DNA of 64,000 nucleotides from NCBI GenBank assembly GCA_030141605.1, contig JAQGDQ010000100.1, forward strand, positions 246,001-310,000, given 5' to 3'. The notes under the pieces are model-generated. The model was given only the letters and a program-made list of their open reading frames with translations. It was not told the origin of the DNA and searched no databases. Positions 19,601 through 32,400 of this stretch are shown here, piece after piece. Position 1 is the first letter of the stretch; each line of letters begins with the position of its first letter. The position numbers and the translations under genes were made by a program. This DNA is from Tubiluchus corallicola. Lineage: Eukaryota; Priapulida; Priapulimorpha; Priapulimorphida; Tubiluchidae.

Positions 19601-21886
19601 GACAACCTTGCCAATCTATTTAAATTTACTTATGATAGTACGAATATTAATAACAATGCTGATGCTTTTGTTACCCTGAGGTTTAAGCCAATTATAGATT
19701 TTGCTGAATATTTTTCTTGTACTGACTGAGTTTAGACTTTTGTGTGAGAAGAGTTTACATCTTGTTCTCACTGCAAAGATGCCAGTTTTCTAAACAAACA
19801 ACTGACATTGTAGTAGCTGTGTTTTTTGGAAAAAATAAAACTGCAAGTTATGTGACACCCTTTCAGTTTAATTGTAAAATTATTTGCTATGTAACAACAT
19901 CAGTCGTTTGATGTGAGTGCGTAACATTTGTACTTCTTTTTCTTCACTTATTTTATACACAGGTAATATCAGCAAAACATGCAGCAACCTTGCTTCATAT
20001 CATTACTCAAAAAAAATGTGATTTAATATTGTAGGTATCAAATGTAGGATATAATGTAGCAACATCTAATTGGTTAAAAACAATTTTACTAAATTGTTTG
20101 GTATAGTATTTCTTAACATTATTCTTGCTGGTTCTTTTAATTTAGTGTGTAGTGTGCATTTAGTGTTTAGATTTGGTGTACGTCAATGCATGTCAATATG
20201 TGGCTATCTAAATTTGTAACAAGTAAATTCTTGCTGATCCTTACGAAGTGACCGAACTGATTGCAACAAATTTTTAACGATAGACGTAGTTGTTCCTACT
20301 TCACACACTACATCCACATTACGTCCAGGCTCCAGCTATTGTGATTATTTTGTTTAGAAGAAACCAGTTTTGCCAAATTCTATTTTGAGAGTTTTCCCTT
20401 TTAACAGGTGCCACTGTCGACGAGCCGTGAGACTGGGAATTCGATCAGCAGTTATATGGATGTTTGCTCTGTTATGCTGGCTGACTGATAGACTGTTCTG
20501 TGATATTTGGACATCAGTGCGATTTCCGTACTTGCACTGTGGTTGGCACCTGTGCGTCTTCATCTCTTCATATACTGGATGTGTGTTGTTTTCTTACTTT
20601 CATGCTCAGGTAAGATTGATGCATTAAGGAACTGATGCATATTTAAATTAGTATTCTTTAAGGTAAAACCCCATTGTTTTTCACAAAAGTTTCTGAAACA
20701 ATACTTCTGTCGATTTTGTAAAATGATCAACTAATTAAGTAATGAATTTAGTGATCTTACCATACATCAATTGTTTTCACGAGTGAACCTCTCAGTTTTC
20801 TGCTGACACCATTGACGGCTGACATGCCATTGATACCATCACAGTAAGGCTGGCGATCTGTTTATTTATACTTTATTAAGGTTGGACTGGCCTACCTCCA
20901 GGGTAGGTCCTTTTAATAAACAAAGTAATTCATTTCCTTATAATCTCCTGAAAATTCTGTACATTTTTGAAAAAACTCAACTTCCTGTCACATACGGTTC
21001 TGGAATTAAATGCAGTTGAAAGACAATGCTATACAGCACACAGACTAGTGGGAATATACTATGCATTTATAACTACATAACTACAGTTTGTACTTAATGA
21101 GTTCTAGTGAAAAAAGGTTGACTGGTCCAGGATGCTTTTTCGTAATTGACAGGGGTTAATTTGCCAGACAAAGGCCCCTTGTAGTGCGATTGCCCTCCGA
21201 AATGGCCTCATGACCTTTTTTATCTCCTAAAAGTTGAGGTGCACTAAAAGCCAGAAAAGGGCCAGGTTTGTGATTTGATATTTTATGTAATCACGTCTAA
21301 ATTAAGTAACAGTTGCTACAGTTATATACAAAAAAATGTTAACTGCCATTTATGTTAACTGTTGTTCGTAAACAAGAAAGAATTAATTGAGCTGTTAAAT
21401 TTTAATGTGATTTCCGCAAGAAATCCTCACGAAAATGGAACATGCAGTATTTTTGCTAAGTGGGAAATTTCCTCGTGAGGAGTCTGTGTTAAATGTGCAA
21501 TAGAAAACAATGTGTTCCATTTTTGCAGAATTTTTCCTCGAACAATTTTGCCCCCTGTCCTCGCTGTGAAATGGCTCCAAGAGGGAATCTATTTACAATT
21601 TTCGGATGAAGAATTTCGTACTTTAGAAGTCTGAATATTTTTGTGTATGTAATGTGCCAGCTAGTTTAACTTTTTACTAGTGGTATACCATGAAATGTCA
21701 TTGCTCTAAATTTTATTATTACTAAACTGATTATTATTGTTTTTTTAGAACGAGTTTCCAGAGCAGATGCCTACTTTAAAATTCTGGCCATCTGACACTT
21801 GGGAGACACTTGGTGTTCCTTATGTTATTCTGAAAAGAAAAGTGGATGCTCCACTTCTACCGACAGGGCCGTCGCATTTTCTGTAA
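13617..21886 (+). CDS. ACER2-like: alkaline ceramidase (ACER2 / Drosophila brainwashing type)
   Basis: Exons 13617-13709, 14184-14262, 17130-17307, 18487-18624, 20408-20609 and 21749-21886 join in frame to 275 aa, the length of human ACER2. The enzyme is a seven-pass membrane hydrolase of ER/Golgi that cuts ceramide to sphingosine and fatty acid at alkaline pH. The N-terminal Ca2+ site of the family is present as D13, W14, E16, N18 and E27 ([16 protein letters not shown]). The zinc/catalytic set is present: S73 and H77 ([10 protein letters not shown]), D88 (GQLLDEL), and H206 and H210 (FPYLHCGWH). The run [11 protein letters not shown] is closer to fly bwa and ACER2 than to ACER3. The ATG is the first one after the exon acceptor, and [16 protein letters not shown] has the usual short leader. 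It should be active. Introns 2 and 3 hold a LINE remnant and a MITE. Confidence 0.96.
15960..17095 (-). pseudogene. decayed RTE-like LINE reverse transcriptase fragment
   Basis: Read on the - strand, broken frames give [14 protein letters not shown] with a following LEKMRKMIK (about 16850-16940), then [30 protein letters not shown], and at the C-terminal side [15 protein letters not shown] (about 16104-16170). This is the order of the reverse transcriptase palm and C-terminal region of RTE-type non-LTR elements (craniofacial-development-protein-2-like proteins). Many stops and frameshifts make it dead. It fills the 3' part of ceramidase intron 2, ending about 35 bp before exon 3. Confidence 0.75.
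17675..17907. mobile_element. MITE with 57-bp terminal inverted repeats
   Basis: 17675-17731 and 17851-17907 are inverted copies matching at 51 of 57 positions; the inner 28 bp or so, containing CAACTTGTTGCGCAACTT, are identical. Between them a unit of about 39 bp (GTGAACNGNTTGGCAACTTCT...) repeats two to three times. The flanks TTAATGTA and TTACAGTA match at 6 of 8 positions and may be an eroded 8-bp target duplication, which would suit a hAT-like origin. No coding capacity. It lies in ceramidase intron 3. Confidence 0.85.
18625..20407 (+). other. ceramidase intron 4, no recognisable feature
   Basis: AT-rich sequence between two ceramidase exons. I see no gene, RNA or clear repeat in it. 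Confidence 0.4.
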
Positions 21887-24680
21887 TACTTGCCGTTTTA
21901 AGACTGTTTAGTTGTTTATTGCTTTAAAAAGCTTACTATTATATTTGTCAATTATAATTTAACTTGTTTTAGTCATTTTGGCAGCCTTTGTTTGCTGTCG
22001 TCTGTATATCAGTTATCTAAATAATGGAAGTCTCATTCTTCATCTAGTCTGTGTACTAGCCTGGTGATGTTAACTTTACTATGTATATTTATTTTTGCAT
22101 AGTATAAATAGCAAAATTTTTGTTTTAGTGTTGTGTTTTATGAAAACACAGATATTCTAAGTAGAAGCTGTGTGTAATTTTTTTTGGCCATCCTACTCTT
22201 AGTTGCTTATTCAGAAGCAAACTAGCTGGGTACAACCATATTTTGACAGATGGCACAGTTTTCATTTTTATTCTGTGCAATTGATATGACTGACAGTACA
22301 ACACTACACGGACATCTTTTTTTGATTTTCCCATTGAACAGTACTGCATATGCAGTACAGTGATGAATTTGTTGGTTCAATCAAACGTAAAGTTTAAGAA
22401 ATGATATGCTAATGCGATTCTTGTGAAATTGTTCTGTAGTACTCGAACTTCTGTGATATCGTTTAAATTTATTTATTTAAGCTTTATTTGCTTTCTTGGT
22501 ATTCTAGTCTCTGACAAAGACACGCAGTTTTTAATCTATATTCACCCCTTGTTTTGTTTTGTTTTCAGCTTTTTTGTTGCCTAGCAAGTTGTTTGGTGTT
22601 TGTGACTGCACATTTCTGCTACACCCTGCTGTCCTGTGTCTTTTTTCCAAGTTGTATGAATCTCATATTTATTTGCAGAATTGTAAATCAATGTTTGTTG
22701 TGCATATTAGCTGCAACAAACAGGGTGTTGTTTCCCGTCTGGTCCTGTTAGTTTTCATGTTATCGTGCCAAAGATGAAATCTCAATTTTGTTACTTGTAC
22801 TAAATTTTACATTGTAGACGTGGTAAGATAAATACTGGACTGTCGGAAGTGTCTTTTGGTTTATTATTTATGTGCAATTTTACGACTTGTTTTTTTGTGT
22901 TAAATAGTTTAAAGCATCGGTCACTTATTGTACAAGATATGTTTGGGTTTATTTGTATAATTTTAGGTGGCAGTGCCAATTCACGTGTTAATTTTTTGCC
23001 AAAAATGCTTCAAGATGCCAAATACTGTTCTATATTACTTTTGTACTAGGCTGCGATTAAAGATACAAAAATACTGTTTCAGATACGTATAATAGTTAAT
23101 AAGTTATTACCTGTGTATTTTATCAGTTGATTATCTCCCAAGTTCAAGTTTCTGAAAATTTTAGTTGTATACAAACTTGCAGCCAAGAGGTCTGTCAGCA
23201 GCAATTTAATACTTTAGTTTCGGTAGAAATTTTGAAGCCAGAAAACCTTGTTATATTTATCCTGCAGGCAGGGTATATCAGTGTAGTTCAGTTGTTAACA
23301 TTATGTTGGTAACGCATTTACCTATTTCAGTTTACTTCCCAACTTCTTATAGCCTAGTTGATAATTTTATTAATTTCCAGGATGTTGTGCTTGGGTATGC
23401 TTGTTTGCTAGATTTATTGCCTGTCTTGTCTTTATTAGATTAATCCATGGGGTTTCTATTAATGTTGACTTCGAGTAATATCTGTTTGATCAAAAATGCC
23501 AAACTTTTTTGCCAGTAACAGTTGTTCTACTTTTTCTAATTTGTGTTAATTTATATAACTGGCATAAGACAGTTTCAAGATTGAACAATTACTGTTTGGA
23601 TTATTTTAAGAACTAGTAAAAAAAACATTTGTCTGTTAATGTCATTTTCAGGTAAATAATTTTGAATGTTACCCATTATTGACTTTAATTTTTTACAAGT
23701 TTGTAATTTTTTATAGATCATCTACAAGTTAGACATAGCCTTCTTGGTAAAATATGCAATATCTGGCATATAATTAACATAACATTTTGAAAAGTGGAAA
23801 CAATGAATAGATTGGCTTAGATTTTTCATGAATGGTAAAGCAAATATGCACTGCTCTATTGCTTATTTGCTATTTAACTCTTAAATAATGCACGTAACAT
23901 GAATAAAAATTTTCTTCTGAGCGAAATTGTGTTGTTTTGATTTTTATTGCGCTATAAAAAAATCATATCTACTAAACGATTTTACTTAAACTATGATATC
24001 AGCATGTATACATACATATAAGTAATACTTATAAACATATTACAAAAATAAAATCTTTCTAAAATTTATAAACGAATAAAAGCAAATTTGGAAAGACATA
24101 CTGCAGGAAAGGATCACACGATTTCTTACATACTTGTTGTTTAACCATCAGCCACTGGAATTTTTTTATGGTCACGCGAATACAAGCAATGTGGTGTAAT
24201 TGCACATTCGGCACAAAACAGAAGAAACTATTGTACCGCTTCCGTAGGTCACTAAAGCCAAGTCATATGTCTGAATATTTTGCTATATCGGCATATGCTA
24301 CATTAAGTTTGTACAGAAAAAATTATAAGAAAATTGCCAGAAGGCATGTTTCAATTTAGTGAATGACGTTACTTTACTTAAATTAGGCATCGAAGGCCTA
24401 ATGCAGACTATTTTTCCACAACAACAGTAAGTTTCAAAGACAGCTAAACACACTACAAAAATATTTAGCATTTGTTTATTTTCTTATTTTTGCAAATAAT
24501 GGAGAAATCAATACAATTGCAATACCAATGGTAGGGTGAAAAGGCACCCCACTGTGCTAATACAATAATAATATAAATTTATATAACTAAGTAAACATGC
24601 TTGGGCGCTTTTCTACCCCATTTACCGTGGCTGAGGGTTAATATGAAATTACATACATCTTCTCATGTTTGCTTTAGTTG
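21887..24680. other. ceramidase 3' UTR and convergent intergenic region
   Basis: No gene is visible. An ATTAAA at 23056-23061 and an AATAAA at 23902-23907 are candidate ceramidase polyadenylation signals. The exchanger gene runs toward this region from the right, so the two 3' ends are convergent. Confidence 0.45.
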
Positions 24681-24848
24681 TTATTTCTTGTTGAAATTCT
24701 ACAATGGAATGCATATTAGACTGCAACTATATTTCTTTATTTCCTGTTTAAATCCTACAATGGAATGCACATTAGATTGCAACTATATTTCTTTATTACT
24801 TGTTGAAATCCTTCAATGGAATGTACATTAGATTGTTAACTATACTGC
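24681..24848. repeat. 56-bp tandem repeat, three copies
   Basis: Copies start at 24681, 24737 and 24793. Each contains TGTTGAAAT-like sequence, CAATGGAATG and ATTAGA..GCAACTATA; divergence is about 10% between copies and the last is truncated. No coding meaning is evident. Confidence 0.85.
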
Positions 24849-25034
24849 ATTTTTATGAAAAATTGTATTTATGACTTTATTAAACACTAGAAAATAGGAC
24901 AAGGTGGAAAAGGTTTATCTGCTCTTGATAAATACATTTTTACAAACCTTAAAAATGACCAAACTTTTTCTACAGTATAGCTACTTTTCTTACATATGTA
25001 TTTTTAAATGCTGACACAAGGTTTCTGGCATATA

Positions 25035-25259
25035 TCGTATATACTTATTGGACAAGTCGACCTTATGTACAAGTCGATGTGCATTTCAAGACCAAAAATT
25101 GCATCCTTTTATATATTACTTGGGTACAAGTCGACCCTAAAATATTGAGATCTTCCAGAGTAAATGATGTCAACAATGGCCGAGTAATAAATCAATAACT
25201 TACTGTGTTAGTGTGTGAGATACCTGCAAGTGCCTGGGCCAAGTATATTATACCTATCC

Positions 25260-25302
<43 letters not shown>

Positions 25303-25936
25303 ATACATATATATAGATCTAGGTCTAGTAAAAAAAACAGTAAAGGAATATAGGCCTACATCAATACTTTGACTTTAGTAAACAGTATTAATTTTACAAT
25401 GATGCAATTAAATCTTGTGGTTCATCACCTTCCCATTTGAAGGAAAAAATAATTTACTAAAATTAATATCTCTATGTAGTTGTGTTTTATATACGCGTGT
25501 ATGCTGGTAATCGATATTTTGCCAATAAAACATGCATATACAAGGCCAATGTAAAACTTCCCGCGGAAGCCGACAGACGGCAGCACCTGCACAACATTGG
25601 CGGTTTCCATGTTCTGATCGAGGGCTCCGTCGCTAGTTTATTTATCGGCAATATATAAGTTTGAACTTAACTTCACATAAATTAAAATAAATTACTGTAA
25701 TATTTCTTAATTTTGTGAAGTAATGTCAAGATGCAAACATTCTCTGATGTGAAGTTTCACAGTATGAGTGTTCAGTCAGTCCAGCGTATAATGAAGGATT
25801 ATTTTTTTACATATTCATATTGTAGACGACTCTTTAGCGACATTTCCCAAAAACATATCTTAAGTATAGGTCGACCCCAAAAATTTCACCTTAAAATCGT
25901 CTCCCAAAAATTCTACTTGTACATAAGTATATACGG
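25035..25936. mobile_element. TA-flanked DNA transposon relic with CGTATATACTTAT inverted ends
   Basis: The left end TCGTATATACTTATTGGACAAG and the right end (reverse complement CCGTATATACTTATGTACAAG) are inverted repeats, each flanked by TA. AAGTCGACC-type motifs recur inside both ends. A TA duplication fits Tc1/mariner/pogo-like transposition, but I find no transposase frame, so the family is not fixed. An (AT)n run sits at 25264-25296. Confidence 0.65.
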
Positions 25937-26495
25937 TAAACCACATATGAAAAACATACAGGTTTTGTGCCTTCATCTAAAGACAAATTAACACCGAAAA
26001 AAGTAACAGCTATATACCCACAAGATAAAAGTAACAGTAGTTTAAAATTGGTAATGTATAAAAACTAATTTATAAATTATAGTCAGTAAAAATAACAAAT
26101 GACACGTGATTAAAAAGTTTGTATATGTAGTACTTAATAACTTACCCTCTACCTCGATTTTCAAAAAGCTTGTCTTATCCACACGGTTATTGATTATGAA
26201 AAAATGTAATCTTTATAATGCTAATCTTAGAACTAAAACAACAAAGGCAATTACGAAATAAATAAAAAATTAAAGGAACTGGTTATTAATACATTGCAAA
26301 ATAATTGCAACTACTAATAGGTAGCTCACATACTCTACTCTCTAAAACCCGTTGTAAAATATATCATTGGCATGGCTATCTCTATCTTCCAAACAACAGA
26401 CTTTGTACACTAACTCATAATGTTCCACTGTTTTCTTAAAAAGCAGTTTTGCGAGTCTGGGTGGCTCTCACACTCATTTAACACGACAGTGATTT

Positions 26496-29400
26496 CTAAT
26501 CGAGAATAATGTCCAAGACTTCATCCACGCTGTCCTTGTGGCGTAACTCGCCCATGGCTAATGTTATTCCACGTTGGTATTTTGCCTTTGCCGTTTTCTG
26601 CAAAAATACGAAAAAACTTTATAAGACAGCTTGAGTTGCTAAGTAAATCAGTGAAGGAGTGTGAACATATTTGGCTAAGCGAGGTTGTCAGTTAGAGGAG
26701 GTACAGCTGAATGGCAAGCTAAATCCAGGCTTGTGAAAAAAAGGACTATACATTTTAAATGTAGTAAAATGTAATGAGTAAAAATTTTTGTGGATAGAAC
26801 TGCCAATGTGGAAACCACAACTTTTTACATACATCAAGGTTTTTCAATTCAGCAAAGAAGCTACTTAACTACTATGTATTAGACATAAGACACGTATCAG
26901 ATAATTAAAGACATACGTAGTACCACAGTCATGTCATGCAACATTATGAGAGGGAACTGTAATAGACTAGAAAGTAATTAAATTGAACTACGGTCAAGAA
27001 AAAAATTCCATTCTTTTTATGATTACCAATCAGGTAACTGATACATAGACAAATATCATGTCAAAGTGATGCACAGTAAAAGTTATAAAAGTCACTCAAT
27101 TAAAAGAGAAGCTGCACGAAAAAAATATAAAACAAACCCTGTTGTCCTTCCTTTTTACATTTCCTTTTAGCTAAGTTCAGCTTCAAAAATTTTAAAGTTG
27201 TGGGCTCATTTTATCATTATTAATAATCTTAAAATTAAGATCATAAATAATAAATAATTACACCTATGCTATAACGTAATAATAAAAAATTACTCTTAAT
27301 ATCTCGTATTTACTCCAGACATGAGTAAATTTACAATTGGAAATGCTGAATTGGTTGATAAGCTTTTAGAAGAATTATGGCCTACTGTTATTACAAGGGG
27401 CTGTATAGTCTATTGATCATGGCACACTGGACATGTAGCCCAAATATCCTGATTCAAATCCAGGTTAGATCACAAGTTTTTTATTTCCTTCCCTTTTGAT
27501 TGTCTGGTTTCAACAACTTAATAATTTTAGGCAAATTTCTTTGTCCACACCATTACCCAGTGTTTTACCGTTTTCTTATCTATATCCTCAGTTTCAGCTA
27601 ATGGTGCCTTCAACAAAGGCACTCCAGCAGGCATACTCAATGGTCTCTGATCAGACCCAGGATCACTCATCACTCTGGTATAATCAGGAATGCCACTAGT
27701 TTCTGGACAGGGCAGTGCACTGAGACCTTTAACTCTATTATGCCTCTTTCTCATCTGTGAGGCTAGCTCATGGGCTCGATCTTGATACTGGTTCCTGTTA
27801 GCCATACTGCGAGGAAAATGCTGCAAAATTTAAAATAAACAGTTAATTAACTAACTGATTTGTTAGCATAACACAGCAGTGTAACTTCACCCTGATAATA
27901 CACATTATTAATTTAAGTAATGGTCAATTTGAAAACAGTCGTGTGATCATGACACACACCCACAACTTTATTAATTGAGGTAACTGCAGTTGGATGACCA
28001 AAAGTAGTTGGAGGTGTATCAATGTCCTGAAGAATTTTACCATGTTGGCATTAATGAAAATAAGTATTACACTGTCTGTTTACAAAATGTCATATAGATA
28101 TGTTATGTTACTTTTGCATAAAAGCACTGTAATAAGTAGGGCAAATAACAGATAAAAATACTGACCAAAAAACCTTTCCTCTAGTAATATTAGTCAACAT
28201 TGATATAACATTATTAACACTATCCATGAGAAAAATGCAACACGAGCGACTTATTTGTCAAATTTTCACATTAGTGGTTACAGAACAATATACTTACTAG
28301 AGTATTTCTTTTATTCTCCTGGTGAAACAAATTCCACACATCGTACACAGTCATTGCACGAGGTTGTGGCGTGACTGGTGTAAAAGGAATGTAACGACTT
28401 TGTTGCCTTTTTGTAGGAGGCTCGACAGAAGCGGCTTCATCATCTATGAAGAAAATAAATTGCGATAATGAAGTAAGTGGAAAGATACAATCTGAACACT
28501 GCAAAATACATAAAGAAATTAATTACTGATTAAAACACAGACAGAACCACTGATTTACCTTTTATTTGACTGATAATTTCAATGCTGAAAGCTCCAGATA
28601 TTTGACAACTATTCTTTCAACGCTAGCTTCTGATTACTTTTGTTTCATTTCAGGTACATGGACAACAAGTACATCTACAATGTGTTTTCTGTATTAATGT
28701 CATTGTGGGAAAAATATTGCTAGTCAGTACAAACTTATTAGCAATAAATCTCTATTCTAATTCATACTCACATATTCTGTATGACTTTTAGAACTATAAC
28801 TTTTATAAAAATGCACTACATAAGCTAGTTTTTATAGATTTTAGCTAGTTGTTCACCTGTTGAATTTATTCCTGCAATTCCTTGTAGGAGAGTATGCATA
28901 CCTTGCCTATAAAATTACAAAAGTACGATTTATCAAGTACTGCCAAATAATAAGATATAGCACAACAATACAAAATATTTCAACAGTACCAAGTGATCAC
29001 AAACTGCATCACACTGAGTTAGTTTAACTAAATATAAAAAACTCCCATCACAAGTATTTAAAAACTTGTACAGTGATCATTTGGTACTATAAAAAGGAAA
29101 TATAGGTAAGCTTAAAACAATCAGATTAACAACCATCTACATAGAACACAAAACTGCACAAATTAAAAAAGTGAAGATTATTCAAATATATTATAACATC
29201 AGAACTCAGTGGCATAACTAAGCGCCCACTGACTCCCATTGCAGGTGGCATCATGAAAGAAAGGGGCCCCCAAGGTTGAAAGACTTAATTTAGTGTGCAA
29301 AACTAGTCTTATTGAAAATATGGTTACAATTAGGAAGAACACACAAATTAGCAATCAGAGTTACATTCACAGCCACTCCCGGTCAAACCGTTCTACTTCT

Positions 29401-32400
29401 AAGTAAAAATAAGTCAACTGCTGAATAATTTTTCATCTGGACAAACAGCAATCTGATAAAATTTGCAAGTTAGCCCAGTTAAGTATCCTACATGAATCCT
29501 GCCACTGGTAGTTAATAACTGGTACAGCAATAGATTGCACGAAAACACCAATGTCTCTTAAAAATGGATTCTGGGCCTTTTTGTGCCAATATCATAATTA
29601 TCGTTGTGCAGTGTGTTTTTTTATCACAAACTTAAAGGAATAAGAACAGAATATGATTATTAGCTAGTAAATATTCACACATCTGTGAGTACGTATTTGG
29701 CTTACATCCATAAACTTACATACAGGCAAAAAGAAAAGATTTCACCAAACTGAAGTTTTTTTATTATTCTTAATTTGTATATGTGGAATTTTTTACATTT
29801 AAGAAATCTCCCCATTTAGCTTATTATTTGGCTTCAATACATAACAAATTGCAGAAGAAAATCATCTTTGAAGTCACACGTCATTTTACATGACCCTCCT
29901 GATTACTTTACTCTGTGCTGCCCTGTCGCCTGCTACCTCCCACGTCTCTGTATTTTTGATATCTAATGGTGTGTTGATAAGATCTTTTTGGATGAAACTG
30001 ATGTAAGTCAGCAGCTGCCCTCCTTGCAGTTTCTTTTCTTTCTGCAGTGATTCTTTGAAAGCTAACTTTAATGGACTGTCATCTGGCAAGCTGTCAGCAG
30101 GAGAAAACTTGTCAGGTGAAAAAAACAATATGTCTGTTAACTAGCAATCAACCAATTGATTCATATTCTTTCCTGATTAATTTTCATTTTAAGAAATGTT
30201 AAACATCAGTGGTGTGAGTATGCACCTACAGACAATGCAGTTACAAGCCAACAAAGAAAGGGGCCCCTGAAAATTAATGAATTAAACATACTTTATGACA
30301 GTTTAGCCAGTAAATCTATCTGTATTCAAAACACAATTGCTAATTACAGTTACAGTTAAATTTCACCCATCTTAGGCAACTGTTCTAGCTATAAATCAAG
30401 TCACAGGTCAACTGCTAGATATTTTTTCGCTACAGACACACTATCCAGATGGATTAATACCTTTATTTTGAATTTAAGGGATTTTTTATGTTTAAGAAAT
30501 CTCACAGTGTTTGCATTACTTTTCCCATTGTTAATAAAAGTTGAATTCGAGGATGTCTTTGAATATTATTCACAAATTGCATACCAAATCAGGTAACACA
30601 TAAAGATAAGCTATATATAAGCACGTGAAAGCAGACTAAATTAGAAAATTTGAAAATAATGCCACTCCAATGGGACTAGAACGCAAGAATGACTGCTTTC
30701 CGGAGACCAATGTTTGGAGATTTACAAATTGTTTAAATTTATAAACCACCAACAAAAAACACAGAATGCAGCAAATGAAACAAAATTTATCTTTACATGT
30801 GTGGCTCTATCCTGGATGCCACTGGGAAGGGGACATAGATCGCTGTAGGCTTCGGGGACCTTTAATTACACCAGCAATTTCTTAAAATACAATACGTGTT
30901 TGAGGATAGAGGCGAAGAGGCGTGTTGTGCAAAAGTTGCTGTGCCCCGATTTGCTGGCGAAGCCTTTGAATGTAGTTATGCCACTGTTAAAGAATTGACT
31001 TTGTGAACCCGACAATTAAATAAACTAATTCGTCTTGCTGCTATGCAGATTAAAACTATGGTTAAAAACTGAAAAGAAATTCAAAACCTTACTCTATAAT
31101 GTTAAATACAGCAAGGCAAAAAATATGAGAGCAAATGAAGAGAGGATAGGGATAAAGCTCAAGTTGTATCACCATAATCCTGTGTCGTTCATTATTAAGG
31201 ACCCAAAGGACGAACAAATTAAACTGAAATAAATGAAAATCAGAAGTTGTTTGACTACATTTGTCTATTTTCACTGGACAACATTGGTGAATGACTAAAA
31301 CAAACATATAAATAATAAAAGCTTACAGGTGCTTTTCAACTTCGCCACTTTTCAGTGTGTCCTTCACATCTTTGCTGTTTTCTTGGGCTACCTTTGATCC
31401 AGGAAGGCTAGCAAAGTGCTGCCTAAACATTAGAAAAAAATTTACATTAAAAACATTAAAATTTAGGACTTTGAAAAGAAAGATGACAAATGTAGCTTAC
31501 AAACAATAAGAATCAGTGATAGTACGAACTCAGAATTAATTAAATTTTGATACCAAACTTGAAAAACACAATATTAACAAAAAATAGTACAGCTACGATC
31601 TGAACCCTTCAGTTTACATGGTCACCATGTTCTCAGTGACCAAAGCAGTCCAAATTTCATCTCTTACAGCCGTCCAACCAAATTCAGCAATTTTTGGTGT
31701 TAAATCACTCACGTTTGAGTGTTTTTTTTGCTAAAGACTAATTTTTTATATATTTTGAGCCGGAAATTTCTGGGGTAACCAGGTAATCAATAAATTATTA
31801 CAACTTTAACATGGTAAAAATTACTGTTAATGATGGTACAAACCCACAATTAATTAAGTTTTCATACCAAATTGAAAAACTGGAAAAAATTAATAATTTA
31901 TGATAATTTATTAATTCAATAACAATCAGTTTGAACCTATTTATAGGAAGATAACACTATGGAGCATTCATGATTTTTATGAGCAGTTTAAGATTAGGTT
32001 TCAAACTAGTTACTCTTCATAGCACATCTGTTGTAATACTCACTTGCTCTAACTATGAAACATCTTGTACCAGAATTTGACTGGAAACAGGCAGATTAAA
32101 GTGTTTAGTGCCCAATTGGATCATATTTTATTTAAATTTTAAGTGATTGTGTTAAGTGATTAATTAAGTATAATATGGTCATTTTGTAAGCAATGGTGTA
32201 GTATGAGTGGGGCAACAGAGGCCATTGCCCCGGGTGCAAAATTCTAAAAGAAATAAAGTAGTAACAATAGCACAAATAGCCCACACATAGCACAAAAGCA
32301 AATGGATATACAAGTTAACCCACTTTTGGGGATTTTATTACGTGCAAAGGTTATAACGGAAACTAAAAAAGTAGACTGTGGGATGAAAAGGCACCGGCAG

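Noticed and set aside
20866-20935. Hairpin TTTATTAAGG ... CCTTTTAATAAA as a structured RNA
   Set aside because: The pairing is imperfect with bulges and sits in AT-rich intron; nothing else supports a function.
25731-25991. 86-aa + strand frame as a transposase piece
   Set aside because: It runs through the right inverted repeat of the TA-flanked element and shows no DDE/D or helix-turn-helix pattern I can support.
29886-30128. 80-aa frame on the - strand as an exchanger exon
   Set aside because: It lies inside the hAT-like composite element, and exchanger splice phases join directly across it from 31327 to 28906.
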